Numbered from the stretch's first letter, positions 12,160 through 23,064 are shown. The stretch is DNA of 64,000 bases from Spinacia oleracea (GCF_020520425.1 NC_079487.1:86247141-86311140), one strand, 5' to 3'. Numbers and translations: made by a program. Notes: generated from the letters alone by a model not told the origin.

Positions 12160-13530
12160 TACTAGCCGATGCACCTTACCATGTATTTAGGTCAAATCCA
12201 TATGTAGACCAAACACGTAAACATACCGGGAGATCTAATCGATTCAATTTAATAAAACATATAGGACTTAGATAGGTCAAATCCATATGTAGACCAAACC
12301 CGAAGCAAACCGGGAGATGTATTTAGGTCTAATCCATATGTAGACCACACCCGAAGCAAACTGGGAGTTGTATTTAGGTCTAATCCATATGTAGACCAAA
12401 CCCGAAGCAAACCGGGAGATCTAATCGATTCTACGTAATTAAACATATAGGACTTAGATAGGTCTAAGCCGATGCACCTTACCATGTATTTATATCTAAT
12501 CCATATGTAGACATAACACGCAACAATATACCGGACGATCTAATCGATTCAATTTAATAAAACATATAGGACTTAGATAGGTCAAATCCATATGTAGACG
12601 AAACCCGAAGCAAACCGGGAGATGTATTTAGGTCTAATCCATATGTAGACATAACACGCAACAATATACCGGACGATCTAATCGATTCAATTTAATAAAA
12701 CATATAGGACTTAGATAGGTCAAATCCATATGTAGACCAAACCCGAAGCAAACCGGGACATGTATTTAGGTCTAATCCATACGTAGACCACACCAGAAGC
12801 AAACCCAGAGTTGTATTTAGGTCTAATTCATATGTAGACCAAACCCACAACAATATACCGGACGATCAAATCGATTCAATTTAAAAAAACATATAGGAGT
12901 TAGATAGGTCAAATCCATATGTAGACCAAACCCAAAGCAAACCCGGAGTTGTATTTAGGTCTAATTCATATGTAGACCAAACCCACAACAATATACCGGA
13001 CGATCAAATCGATTCAATTTAAAAAAACATATAGGACTTAGATAGGTCAAATCCATATGTAGACCAAACCCGAAGCAAACCGGGAGATGTATTTAGGTCT
13101 AATCCATATGTAGACCAAACCCGAAGCAAACCAGGAGTTATATTTAGGTCTAATCCATATGTAGACCAAACCCGAAGCAAACCGGGAGATCTAATCGATT
13201 CTACGTAATTAAACATATAGGACTTAGATAGGTCTAATCCATATGTAGACATAACACGCAACAATATACCGGACAATCTAATCGATTCAATTTAATAAAA
13301 CATATAGGACTTAGATAGGTCAAATCCATATGTAGACATAACACGCAACAATATACCGGACGATCTAATCGATTCAATTTAATAAAACATATAGGACTTA
13401 GATAGGTCAAATCCATATGTAGACATAACACGCAAAAACGTACCGGAAGATCTAATCGATTCTACGTAATAAAACATATAGGACTTATATAGGTCTAAGC
13501 CTATACACCTTAACATATAGAACATAGATT
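12160..13530. repeat. Minisatellite of interleaved ~51-bp and ~85-bp units
   Basis: About 18 imperfect units begin with AGGTCTAATCCATATGTAGAC or AGGTCAAATCCATATGTAGAC and continue with ACCCGAAGCAAACCGGGAG. Short units end TGTATTT and restart. Long units add ATCTAATCGATTC .. AACATATAGGACTTAGAT. A third, rarer version has CATAACACGCAACAATATACCGGA. The array lies between two divergently oriented genes of the same cluster. The minus-strand frames it opens, with repeated LLRVWSTYGLDL, follow from unit lengths divisible by three and look like by-products. Confidence 0.9.
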
Positions 13531-14026
13531 GGTCTTCGTTATTTTTAACCAATTTCATATCTTCATAAGCAATATTAATCGTGGCATACAATATTTAATA
13601 ATGATAATTAAATTATCATCAGAGACTTAAGCATGCTTAATATTTTAATATTTCTCTTCTCATTACACTAATGGCACCTGCCATCTTCATTTTCATTGGT
13701 GCACAGAAACACACAATTTCGGCGGGTAAACATTTACTCGTTGTAATTAAGTATTCGATAATAGTATAAACATCTTTACGCAAGATGAATACAATTTCAA
13801 TGCTTAGAGTTTGCAGTTAATTAAGTTAGTGCTACTAATAAATCAAAATCAATTTTTATTAATTAATGTAGTTTAGGACAAATTATTCCACATTTTGCCG
13901 CCAACTTCTATACTAATAGGTCATCACCCATATGATATATAATCTCCATATTTAGAACATCTACTTCACATTCACAAACAACAACTACAGTAATTCCCTA
14001 AATCACAAGTACATTCCAAATACAAC

Positions 14027-14580
14027 ATGGCTAGGGGCATGGCAACAAGATCTACTGCGAGCAAGGGAAAGTCTGTCCAGGAGACCCCCAAAGCAATCAC
14101 AGTTAATGGAAAAGGTATAGTAAACTAACCCGACTTTAAGTTTTCAAAATGTTCCTCCATTCTATATTATTTGTAGGTGTTTAATGAGATACACACTTTT
14201 TTTTAGCCGTTCCGCCAACAAGAAGGTGGTCGAAGTACTTGGCAGTCGAATTGGAACAAGAACGCTTCAAAATCGAGTGGAGGAATTTCATGAGACTAGT
14301 AATTAAAAAAATTGGACCTTCTGAAACATCGAAAATGCTTAGTGAGTTATATTACACTCCTAAAGTAAGTGAAGTTTTCATGGAGGAAAGGGACTCGTAC
14401 TTATTGGAAAATTACGGGTGGCAATCTATTGAACCCAACAAAGAAGGCCAACGAATTATTCTGGTCGCAAAAGCAGACGATCGGTTGCTTAAACGTGAAC
14501 CAATGTCGGAGGATGAATTATTAATGCGGGAAGGAAAACAACGCAAAATTGAGATTGTGGATCTAACAGGCGAAGATTAG
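14027..14580 (+). CDS. 153-aa orphan protein, two exons
   Basis: ATG 14027 opens exon 1 (14027-14114: MARGMATRSTASKGKSVQ.., Ser/Thr/Lys-rich). A 92-bp intron follows, with GTATAG donor and TTTTAG acceptor. Exon 2 (14207-14580) continues in frame (AVPPTRRWSKYLAVELEQER..) to TAG. The protein is charged: a helical E/K/R-rich middle, then LYYTPKVSEVFMEERDSYLLENYGW, and an acidic end IEIVDLTGED. I recognise no domain. It is the first of three collinear + strand genes downstream of the minisatellite, beside a PB1-like/DUF1985-like gene and a GRF gene. This context suggests a Mutator-like element passenger rather than a host gene. A leader rich in CAACAA precedes the ATG. Confidence 0.6.
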
Positions 14581-14717
14581 GTTTTTAATTATGCTCAATA
14601 AACAATATTTGTATTAGTATTTAAGTTATTTCAATGTACTTCATCCTTGTTCAATGGAAAATCCTACTTTATTTGACTTCAAACATTATAAACTTAAGGG
14701 TGTTGAATTATTACTTT

Positions 14718-15212
14718 TTAGGGTAAATTATTTTTTACCACCTAAAAAAATTGATAAATTGTTTTTTACCACCTAAAAAAATATAAATTGTCTTTTACCA
14801 CCTAAAAATAAAATAAAAATTGTTTTTTAACACCTCTTAACCGAAAATGTGGACGAAAACGTTATGCGATCCCATTTCAACGAATATATTTTTTATTTCC
14901 TTATCTTATCCCACGATTTTCATGTATATAAGCTACAATTTTCCCTTACTTCAAATTAATTCACATTACGTTTTCATCCATTTTGTAGTTAAGAGGTGGT
15001 AAAAGACAATTTTTATTTTATTTTTAGGTGGTAAAAAACAATTTTTATTTATTTAGGTGGTAAAAAATAATTTGTCAATTTTTTTAGGTGGTAAAAAACA
15101 ATTTTATAGGTGGTAAAGTAGGTTAAATTGTTTTTTACCACCTAAAAAAATTGACAAATTATTTTATAGGTGGTAAAGTAGGTTAAATTGTTTTTTTACC
15201 ACCTAAAAAATT
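14718..15212. repeat. Interspersed inverted repeats of a TTTTTTACCACCTAAAA motif
   Basis: The motif ttttACCACCTAaaa occurs at least three times on the + strand (14730-14815), then as its reverse complement four times (14994-15115), then again forward twice (15130-15205). The block can fold into several alternative hairpins. It is probably a MITE or its multimer; no clean target duplication was found. Confidence 0.65.
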
Positions 15213-15214
15213 GA

Positions 15215-15287
15215 CCTATTAAACATACATTAAATATGTATTGTATGTTAGTTAATTATAAACAATATTTAATGTATGTTTAATAGG
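15215..15287. repeat. Perfect 21-bp inverted repeat with 31-bp loop
   Basis: Arms CCTATTAAACATACATTAAAT (15215-15235, first 20 bases quoted less one reads the same) and its exact reverse complement at 15267-15287. The AT-rich loop would give a strong hairpin just upstream of the PB1-like gene. It may be the end of the adjacent repeat block. Confidence 0.75.
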
Positions 15288-15443
15288 TCTCACATGTTGG
15301 CCTTCCACCTATTCTGTTTTGGTGTTATGCTTTGTAACCATCAACACCAGAAATTGCAATTGAAGAACACAAAACCTAGATCCGCCACCATTTTTTTTAC
15401 CCTAATAACACCAAATATCAGATTAATCAATTGGAACGACGTA

Positions 15444-17117
15444 ATGAGCACAGCACCAGAACGATCGAGGTAAGACATACTTCATCTCTTTCATTTGATT
15501 ATTAGGTGGTTCATATTTGATATTGGGGGAATGAAATTCCTTTTTAATACATTGTAGTGACTCAAACGAAACAGATCTTATTATTCTGAGTATTTGGCAC
15601 AATGGTAGATTCGTTTACCATCCGAAGAAAAGCTACGAGAATGGAGAAAATCAAGTTTATGTTGTTTGTAGATCTAAATTGGACCATGACTACCTGCACT
15701 TAATTGTCAGTTCTTTTGGTTATGACGATTACAAGATCTGGGTTTTCGAAGACTCTGAAAGTTTCGACGACACCGGATTCGCCATAGAAACAACACTTGA
15801 TTTCAACAAGTTCATTGACATGACAAAGAAGGACAACGTCATCAATGTCATTGTGCAGCACATGGACAAATTTGCGGAGGAAAAGTTAATTACAAAGCGG
15901 AAGTCTGCGGTTCAACATCTTCAGGCATTTAAGAGAAAACCGAAGGTAAGTGTTTTTATCAAATTTATTTTTGTTAAAATTATAACATGCTAAAAGTAAA
16001 ACAACATTAATTAGTTAGAAAATGATTTAATTTGTAAGTATTCCTACACGCAGGAATTAAAGGGTACAAAGCCCAAAGTTGATATTACGGATATTCCAGC
16101 AAATGGAAAAAATGAAATAGATATTAGACTTGTCCAGAAGGTAAATTCAAGAGGATTACTTGTGTTCATACTGTAATTATATAGACCTAATTATCTTTAC
16201 GAAACTAAACATTAAATTGTACTAATTCACAGATGCTTGGAATGGGTTGTGGTGTTAATCATTTTGCATCATTTTTTGCAAAATTACGAAACACTCATAA
16301 ACAATGGGTACTTGAAATGGGGTTGGAGGATCTTCTATTTATGCGAATCAATGAAATTGATCACCAATTCAGATTTTGGATAAATAGTAGGTTTGATCCT
16401 AACAAATTAGAACTCAAGATAAGGGAAAACTACAGAGTCAAAATAGATGAAGTGGTGGTTGGTCGGGTTTTAGGGTTACGTTCAGATGACCATCTTCAAC
16501 CCCCAACACTATCTACCAAGGCCGAGGCACAAAAACTAAAACAAATCTACAAAGGTAATACACCTTACGGTTCCATAACGGAGTCAGAGGTAAATAGGAA
16601 AATACTCGAGGATCCGAACAATAAAGAGTCCTTCAAAACACATTTCTTGCTATACGCCCGAGGTACAATTTTGTGTCCAACAAAGAAATGCGGTTGGATT
16701 AGCCCGTTGCATTTACACATGTTAAACAATGCGAGTAATGCATCGGAATATAATTGGGAAAAGTATGTCTTGGATTGGCTTGTGAGGTATGGAAAAAAAA
16801 AGTTCGCTTCAAAGACATCAAAGGAGGGTTACGGTGGGTGCACACTTCTGTTGCTGGTAAGTTTCAGAATTTTGTATACCCTAATTTTAATAACCAATTT
16901 TTTGGCATTTTAACTATACATACTTTTCGTTGGGCAGATTATATACATCGACAGACTTTCAACTGCAATGGTGAATCTAAACTTAATTCCCGACGCCTGC
17001 CGGCTTCGGGTATGGGATCAGGAAAGCGTCAATAGGGCTTTGAAATCGGACCAAAACAATGACGGTGATTACGGATTTGGTAAGGTTGTGGAAAACTTTG
17101 AGTACGGAGATAATTAA
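15444..17117 (+). CDS. PB1-like N-terminal / DUF1985-like domain protein of MULE type, five exons
   Basis: Exons 15444-15469, 15558-15945, 16054-16140, 16233-16856 and 16938-17117 all join in frame through GT..AG introns to about 434 aa and TAA at 17115. Residues 10-135 (IILSIWHNGRFVYHPKKSYENGE .. GYDDYKIWVF) resemble the PB1-like domain found in plant MULE-associated proteins. Residues about 170-375 (FAKLRNTHKQWVLEMGLEDLLFMRINEIDHQFRFWINSRF .. ARGTILCPTKKCGWISPLHLHML .. YVLDWLVRYG .. YGGCTLLLL / IIYIDRLST) resemble the DUF1985-like region that in other proteins precedes a ULP1 peptidase. The same region occurs in the broken minus-strand gene at 8041-11458. No peptidase follows here. An in-frame upstream ATG at 15276 is possible, but 15444 suits the short first exon. 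Function unknown. Confidence 0.7.
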
Positions 17118-17431
17118 TCGGGAAATTCTGTACGTTATATTAGTTATACAATTTATTTCCTTTAGTTTACATATTGTTTATTTTTTAAAACCTTTTTGTA
17201 TAAGTGTAATAATTTGTTTTAATTGTGTGTGTATTGCATTTTAATTGTATTAATATACTTGTCTGTTCAATTAATTTTATATGAACAATATTTCAGCATT
17301 AGGATAAAAATCCTTACCTACAACGGTCAAATTTACAACTATAAATTTCAAACACATTCCACTTATTTCTCATTCATTCTCTTACTTTTTCTACCTCCTT
17401 AAATTCACTGCTCATATTCATAATACAAAAC

Positions 17432-17857
17432 ATGGTGTTGGAAGAGGGATCCCCCAATTCCATTTTTTCAGTTAGAAGTAATCACCGAAATGGTGGATCA
17501 CAAATTTTGTGCCACCATGGTTACTTAGCAAGGCTACAGAGGTGCAAGCACACGAAGAACATTGGAAGAGGCTTTTACTCATGCCCGGTGTGGAAGGTAA
17601 GCTTACTACGTATTCATTTGAATATCTTGGTTGATGTTTGAGCTACCTTAATAACTGAATTGAACTTCAGATAGGATGACACATGCGATTTCTTTTTCTG
17701 GGAAGATGAGGTGAACGGAAACATCATAACTAAACTACAGTCCGAAGCATGTGATCTACACTTACAAAATACACGCCTTAACATTGACAATTTTTGGCTT
17801 CGGGAAAAAAATGCACTTTTAGAGGAAACAGGTGGATATCATGCAACAAATAGTTGA
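17432..17857 (+). CDS. GRF-type zinc finger protein, C-terminus frameshifted
   Basis: ATG 17432, exon 1 to 17596; intron 17597-17674 ends ATAG; exon 2 runs 17675-17857, giving about 115 aa. Residues 29-65 form a GRF zinc finger: CHHGYLARLQRCKHTKNIGRGFYSCPVWK then DDTCDFFFWEDE (C-H-H-G .. C-P .. C-FF-W). In plants these small proteins usually go on with a coiled coil and a C-terminal membrane helix. Here the frame ends at TGA 17855, but one base off the sequence continues VDIMQQIVEARNNEKLIVK and a hydrophobic run (IGFIFSICFLVFSLRMW) to TAA at about 17948. A one-base indel near 17830 has probably removed the membrane anchor. If AG at 17669-17670 were used as acceptor the frame would close at once, so 17674 was chosen. 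Confidence 0.7.
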
Positions 17858-19011
17858 AGCAAGAAATAATGAAAAACTTATCGTCAAGATTGGATTCATC
17901 TTCTCGATTTGTTTCCTAGTTTTTTCACTAAGAATGTGGTCAATGTAATGTCATAGGATCGAGTTTGCATTTTAAACTAATTCTTGTAATTTTGTTCCCT
18001 TTACTTATTTCGTTCACTTGGTCTGCGCTTCGATTCCTATGTTAAGTTCAACAAACAAAAATTTATTTACTCTTGTTTAATACAAGTTATGATATTGGTG
18101 ATTTGCTAACTAAATTTTTGGGTAATTTAATTTATTTATTGTTACTCAAGCTAAGAAAATGCAATTATATTACTGTTTTGTATTATTACATTTAAAAAAT
18201 ACCATTATTACCAACAAAATTAACAAACTTAAATAAAATAACCAATCCTTCACTACAATTTACAAGTAACCCTTTTGCATTTTCTTTTCTTAATGTTCAG
18301 CTACATACAATTACATAATAACAAGTACTAATTATTCACTTTTTTGGTTTTTATTGTCCAACTATATTGGTACAAGAATTACGTTTACGTTAAATCACTT
18401 AAATTAGAAACTTATTAAAAAAAATTAACAAAAGATGCACATGTTAAACATACGTCCATATAGATTAGCCTAAAAATATTTGTGTACATTTCTTGTTAAA
18501 CTTCTTTGCACATTTTTAAAAATTCATAATAAATTCATATTTAAAAGTAATGATGACTAAAAAACTTTCCCTCTTTTCAAAAAAAGCATTACTGCAACAC
18601 GCAATAAATCCTCTCCATTAATTTTTTTTTTTTAAAATAAAAAATGAAAATACAATTAAATGTAATGCATAAACAACTAACCTACTGCAACATATGCGAA
18701 ACAAATAAAGGCCAATACAATAATATTTCTTAAGTAATTAAATTACATGGAAGTCGAACAGTCAAAACTAAAAACAGATCAAAACTATCTTACATCCTAT
18801 ACTAGTGTAGGGGTCTACGTGTTGAGCATGTGGCCAAGATTCACATATTGCATGCAGCTGCAGGCAACTTTTACTCTGCCCAAATCAGCTTCCCTGCTTT
18901 CACACAAAAAACCGAATGCTCCTTCCTCACTCTTCATTTACAAGCTTAGACCCCAAAACACCCTAAAACACCAACCTCAATTCACACGACAGTCAAAACT
19001 GAAGTTAGAAA
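17858..19011. other. AT-rich spacer upstream of NAC gene
   Basis: Contains the out-of-frame GRF tail to about 17948, then long AT-rich sequence without a recognisable gene. A small frame at 18747-19064 on the + strand overlaps the NAC first exon in another frame and is not credible. Confidence 0.45.
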
Positions 19012-20331
19012 ATGGAGAAAGGGGAACCATCACAACGAAAACGCAAAAGATCTTTAAATTATAAGGTAACTAACTGATTTATGTGTAATTTTTAATCAAT
19101 TCAAATCATCCAATTCAATTTTAGGAGGTTGTTAACTTAATTAGGATGATGATTAAATTTGTACTTACGATTACTTGTTTAATTCTACTTGTTTTCCATT
19201 ATTATTGTGTTGTAATTTGTAGGTTCATAGTTAAAACAATAAGTTAGAGATACAAGTTATCCCTAAAATTTGTGTTGTAATTGTTTTACAATTGTAATTA
19301 AACAGTAAAAATGAAATTTGTAGGGGTACAGAAGTTCGTAATTAATGAAAAATTTAATTTTTTACAAAATTTGGGAAGCTATGTAGTTGATCTGGATGAT
19401 AATTTCGTTTTATTGGGGGAATGTGAATGATAAAATTCAAAGTTTACAAAAAAAATAACATGCAAGAAGTCTTATGAATCGCTTATTGAAATTAATACTT
19501 ACAATTGTTAGAACTTTGGTAGATTCGAATCGAGTGGAACATTAAAGCAAAAATATACGAAATCAGAGTTTAGGAACACAATGTCGTTATTTAGTTCAAC
19601 AAATTTAATTGGAAACGAAGTACAACAAATTAAGTAGTGTAAAGCTTAAGTTTATAATGATGCACAAAATAAACAGATTACAAACACACATAAACAATTC
19701 AACATAATCGATTGTAGAATGTGTAAGATAGTGGTTCTTTAACACACATTTGGTATTAATATATGTAAATGTTTCTTTTTGGTAGCAAGACTATTTCTTT
19801 AGGTACCCTGGTTTTCGATTCAAACCAACGGATAAGGAGTTATTTGGATATTATTTGAAGAGAAAGGTTACAGGTCAGTCTGCTCGTGGACACACAATTC
19901 CTCAGTTAGACGTGTACAAATACGTTCCAGGGGATCTTCCTAGATTATCGGGTTCAGAAAGTAAAGATTCAATTTGGTATTTCCTAACACCAAACAATAC
20001 GAAGTACCCTACAGCCGAAAGATCAATGAGACCGGCTAAGGGAGGGGGTTGGAAGATCAAGGGGAAAGACACTATTGTGTATTCTGGATCACGTAGAGTA
20101 GGGTATGTGAAAAAATCAATTTACTTCACTAACAAGGTTACTAAGAGTGATTGGGTAATGCTTGAGTACAAATTGATGATAAGCTCACCGAGGATGGTGT
20201 ACCTCAACAATCTCACGTGCTTAACAAAGTCTTTCAAGTTGGTGACAACGGGAAGGACATTAAAGGTGGGTACGGGGGACCCTTCAAGGAGGAAGACTGG
20301 GAAAGCGAAGAAGAAGATTAAATTCCCTTAA
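19012..20331 (+). pseudogene. NAC-domain transcription factor, two exons, frameshifted
   Basis: Exon 1 (19012-19065) encodes MEKGEPSQRKRKRSLNYK, a basic leader. A 720-bp intron with GTAACT donor and GGTAG acceptor follows. Exon 2 (19786-) encodes a NAC domain: YPGFRFKPTDKELFGYYLKRKV (subdomain A), IPQLDVYKYVPGDLP (B), WYFLTPNNTKYP (C), GGGWKIKGKD and VGYVKKSIYFTN, SDWVMLEYKL (D). After LEYKL (about 20175) one base is missing. The shifted frame holds the expected family continuation, DDKLTEDGVPQQSHVLNKVF .. YGGPFKEEDWESEEED and TAA at 20319, while the nominal frame ends in unrelated basic residues at 20331. NAC proteins bind DNA through this domain and activate transcription through their C-terminus; this copy would lose subdomain E. 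It sits between the GRF gene and a reversed LTR fragment, inside the split PDR gene. Confidence 0.75.
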
Positions 20332-20340
20332 CGGGTGATG

Positions 20341-20695
20341 GCATAATAGATGATGGAACAGATTACGGACAATATATGTATTACGGACAGATTACGATAT
20401 ACGATTCCGATGCAAGGTCGTATCGTATAATACGTTTTCCAACCAATTCCCGAAAAGCTATTAAATGAATTTCCGATTCATTTAATCCGGTGATCTGTTA
20501 CGTGTCATTGGTGTGACCTTGTAGGTTAAGTCAAGAGTAAGCTGTGAGTTTAATATTCATTAGAACTCACTGATCGGAAGCATTGCTCCAGCTAGGTGTT
20601 CCGATCACTTGATCTCACTGAATTAATTGTTCGCAATTACTTTGAACCTTGGTATTAGACTTAATGCACCTTGGGTGAATGACATATTTCCTTCA
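20341..20695 (-). repeat. Truncated copia LTR fragment, reversed
   Basis: Read on the minus strand it starts TGAAGGAAATATGTC at 20695 and follows the order of motifs in the copia LTR at 26919-28295: TTAAGTCTAATA, AATTCAGTGAGATCAAGTGA, CACAGCTTACTCTTGACT, GGTCACAC, then CGGAA-rich repeats. The GC-rich half and the 3' end are missing. Divergence is much greater than between the two LTRs of the intact element, so it is an older or sister family. Confidence 0.7.
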
Positions 20696-20870
20696 CTAGA
20701 AGATACCACTGTCATCTCTTTATTTCAGCCAGATCCTGAAACATACAAATTATTTGATGTTATTCTTCTATTGTGTGAAGGCCATATTGTTTATCAAGGA
20801 CCACGCGGGGAAACTGTTTCGATATCCAGAAAGAAAGAATCCTGCTGATTTTCTACAAGAAGTGCAGTGA
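20696..20870 (+). pseudogene. PDR-type ABC transporter, second fragment
   Basis: Translates as LEDTTVISLFQPDPETYKLF / DVILLLCEGHIVYQGPR. This fits the PDR segment after the first Walker B motif ([35 protein letters not shown] in the family). After GPR the frame shifts and then reads ERKNPADFLQEVQ, the next conserved family motif, before TGA at 20868. It starts exactly where the reversed LTR begins. It continues, on the same strand and in order, the fragment ending at 4156, with roughly 70 residues missing between them. It is a dead remnant of a membrane exporter gene. Confidence 0.8.
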
Positions 20871-21336
20871 TAAATCATCTTGAATATAAATCATCTCCAT
20901 ATCTGTGCAACGATAAATCTTGAATACATTATCTCCATTCAATTGGATTGAAATAACCTTCTGCTGCAAATTTTGACACAGGAAGTGGAACCAGTATTTC
21001 CAATTCCTATTACTGGAATGTATATTCCAATCCAAATTCGTATTATCCTTTTCAATATGATTCTCATAAGATTTATTAGGGTTGTGTTTAGAGTTACTGG
21101 CTCAGGGAAGGGCCTCATGGCTGGATGGAGTTTTTGAAATGAATGTTTTGTCTGGATGGAGTTGTTTGAAAAGAATGTTCTTCTCTTGTGGTGTTGACTG
21201 TTGAAGTGCTTGGCATAGGCAATGGTTCAATATTCGAATAATCGAATTGGGTTCTAGGTAGTATTCAAAGATGGTGTTCGTTTTTTCTAACAGGCAGTGT
21301 GATGAGTTTGGGTCTAAATAAAGGGCGTTTTGAGTC
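20871..21336. other. Non-genic spacer
   Basis: Contains a short partial repeat (AAATCTTGAATAC-like at 20877-20930). No further PDR exon could be recognised up to the solo LTR. Confidence 0.4.
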
Positions 21337-21341
21337 ATAAC

Positions 21342-22789
21342 TGTAGACACCTACTTTTGTCCCCATTCCCGAAAGGGAAGGTTCGATGATGAGAATACAA
21401 ATCTCCACTTGGCAACGCATCTCCTATAAAATAACGAATCTCAATCACCCTTTTCATTTCAGCCAAAACTGCTATTTATGGAAACCTGCTAAAGATAGTA
21501 GCTGCCGTAAAAGGTAGTTGTTAAAAGTGGCAAAGTCATAAAAGATAGAAACCTGTCAGAATTAGGTGTTGCACTCCAACATAAATCCTAAAAGAGATAG
21601 AATTTGCATTCCTGGTATAATTCGAAAATAAGAGTTACGTATTAATTAAATTCCTGACGAACCTAAAGTTCGTAATGGGCCCAGACGCATTCCGTCATAA
21701 GTTAATACGCACTAAAAGACTCGGATAAATCTCAAAAGCTCCGTGTTCTAAGAGTCCAAATCTGACAAAGAACTCGGCCCAGATCCCATTTTCAACGGAT
21801 TTCGGCGCCCAGCCCTGGGCGCTGAAAATGCCTGGGGCCGTTTTATTTCCGGATTCTCTTTGGATCCGTATTCTAAAATCTATCTTTCCACGCACTCTTT
21901 TCCTATAAATACAGCCTCAAAACCGACGTGAAAAGACACACAATTCCATAACCTGAGTATTGACTCTAGCCTTAAGCCTAGCCTCACGCTGCGAAATTGA
22001 TCCGGCGTTCTGTCGCAACCGACCCAAAAGTCGAACAGAACGCATCCTGCCCCTTGTAGCTGATGAATTAAGCCTAAGTACTGGAACATTGCTTGGAAAC
22101 CCGAGATTCGTTAAATAAAAGGAGAAATAGCAAAGCCAAGTGGTTAGTTTTCTGAGAACCGTAACACACCTCTCAAGGGTGCGTTGTAACGTGTCCCTCA
22201 TATGATTTAATCGCTTTCATCACCCTTTTATAAAATTGTCGAACTATTAACTTGATTGATCTATCACGCCTAATAAGATAATACCTTGGACAATTGAATT
22301 ATCAGGCTAGGTACCTTAAATAAATCTAAATAAGATAATCACGATCGATTTAGTGTTATGTGTTGCATATTGCGAAAATCAATTCAGAATAGTTTAATAG
22401 TTTAACGCATGTCCCTTCAATTATTTATGCTGAGCTAGTAAGGATAACCTGCCTCTGGAGTTATCGATGAGAACTCCTCTCGGTAGTTACAGTCCCCCGA
22501 ACTCTCAATCTCTGCCCTGCTGGTGTACGTTGAGCGATCCCCACACCAGGGATCACAAGGGAACCTATGGCCGTCGTGGTCGAACATAATTGCACTCCCT
22601 TTATGTCACGATAACCGGGGTTTTGTCAGTTTTTCTCATTGTCGTTAAAAACTGAATGGCGACTCCTATATTACTAGTCGATTAGGTGTAAACTCACAGG
22701 AAATCCAATTACACTTGATCTGACAACGTTACGCCCACGAGGGACGAGGTCACGCATTAGCCTCGTGCTTTTTCGACCCCCTGATCACA
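21342..22789 (+). mobile_element. Gypsy-type solo LTR with perfect 5-bp target duplication
   Basis: A 1448-bp LTR starting TGTAGACACCTACTTTTGTC and ending GATCACA, flanked by ATAAC on both sides (21337-21341, 22790-22794). The same LTR family, in the opposite orientation, is at 40342-41816 and is followed there by a primer site and gag, which identifies this as an LTR. A TATA-like CCTATAAATA lies at 21902-21911. No internal sequence remains, so it arose by LTR-LTR recombination after insertion. Confidence 0.9.
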
Positions 22790-23064
22790 ATAACTTTTAA
22801 CTCTATGGGGTTAGGTAGTTGGTTGATTTCAAGTGTATTGAGTTTCGACTTGATGGGTACTATTAACTTTGGGTTCATACTAGGTGTAATGGCTTTATCT
22901 CGTTTGGTTTAGTGAGCTTTGGACTTCCTGATTCATGGTGTAATTATGAGCTTTAACTCTATTGGAATTCGAGTTATCTCGTTCATCATAATGAGTTTTG
23001 GACTTCCTATTTCATGGTATATTGAGATTTAAACAATTTATTTTGGTTGCGAATTTTGTATTAA

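Noticed and set aside
12160..13530. CRISPR-like array
   Set aside because: Units are contiguous imperfect tandem repeats without unique spacers, in plant nuclear DNA.
12249..13591. Minus-strand frames with repeated LLRVWSTYGLDL residues
   Set aside because: They arise from the minisatellite units, which keep one frame open; no start, splice or domain evidence.
16754..17035. 93-aa frame overlapping the PB1/DUF1985-like gene
   Set aside because: It reads through the GTAAG donor at 16857 in another frame; the spliced reading matches the family.
20627..20848. 73-aa frame as a complete small gene
   Set aside because: Its first third is reversed LTR; only the part from 20696 matches a PDR transporter and it then shifts frame.
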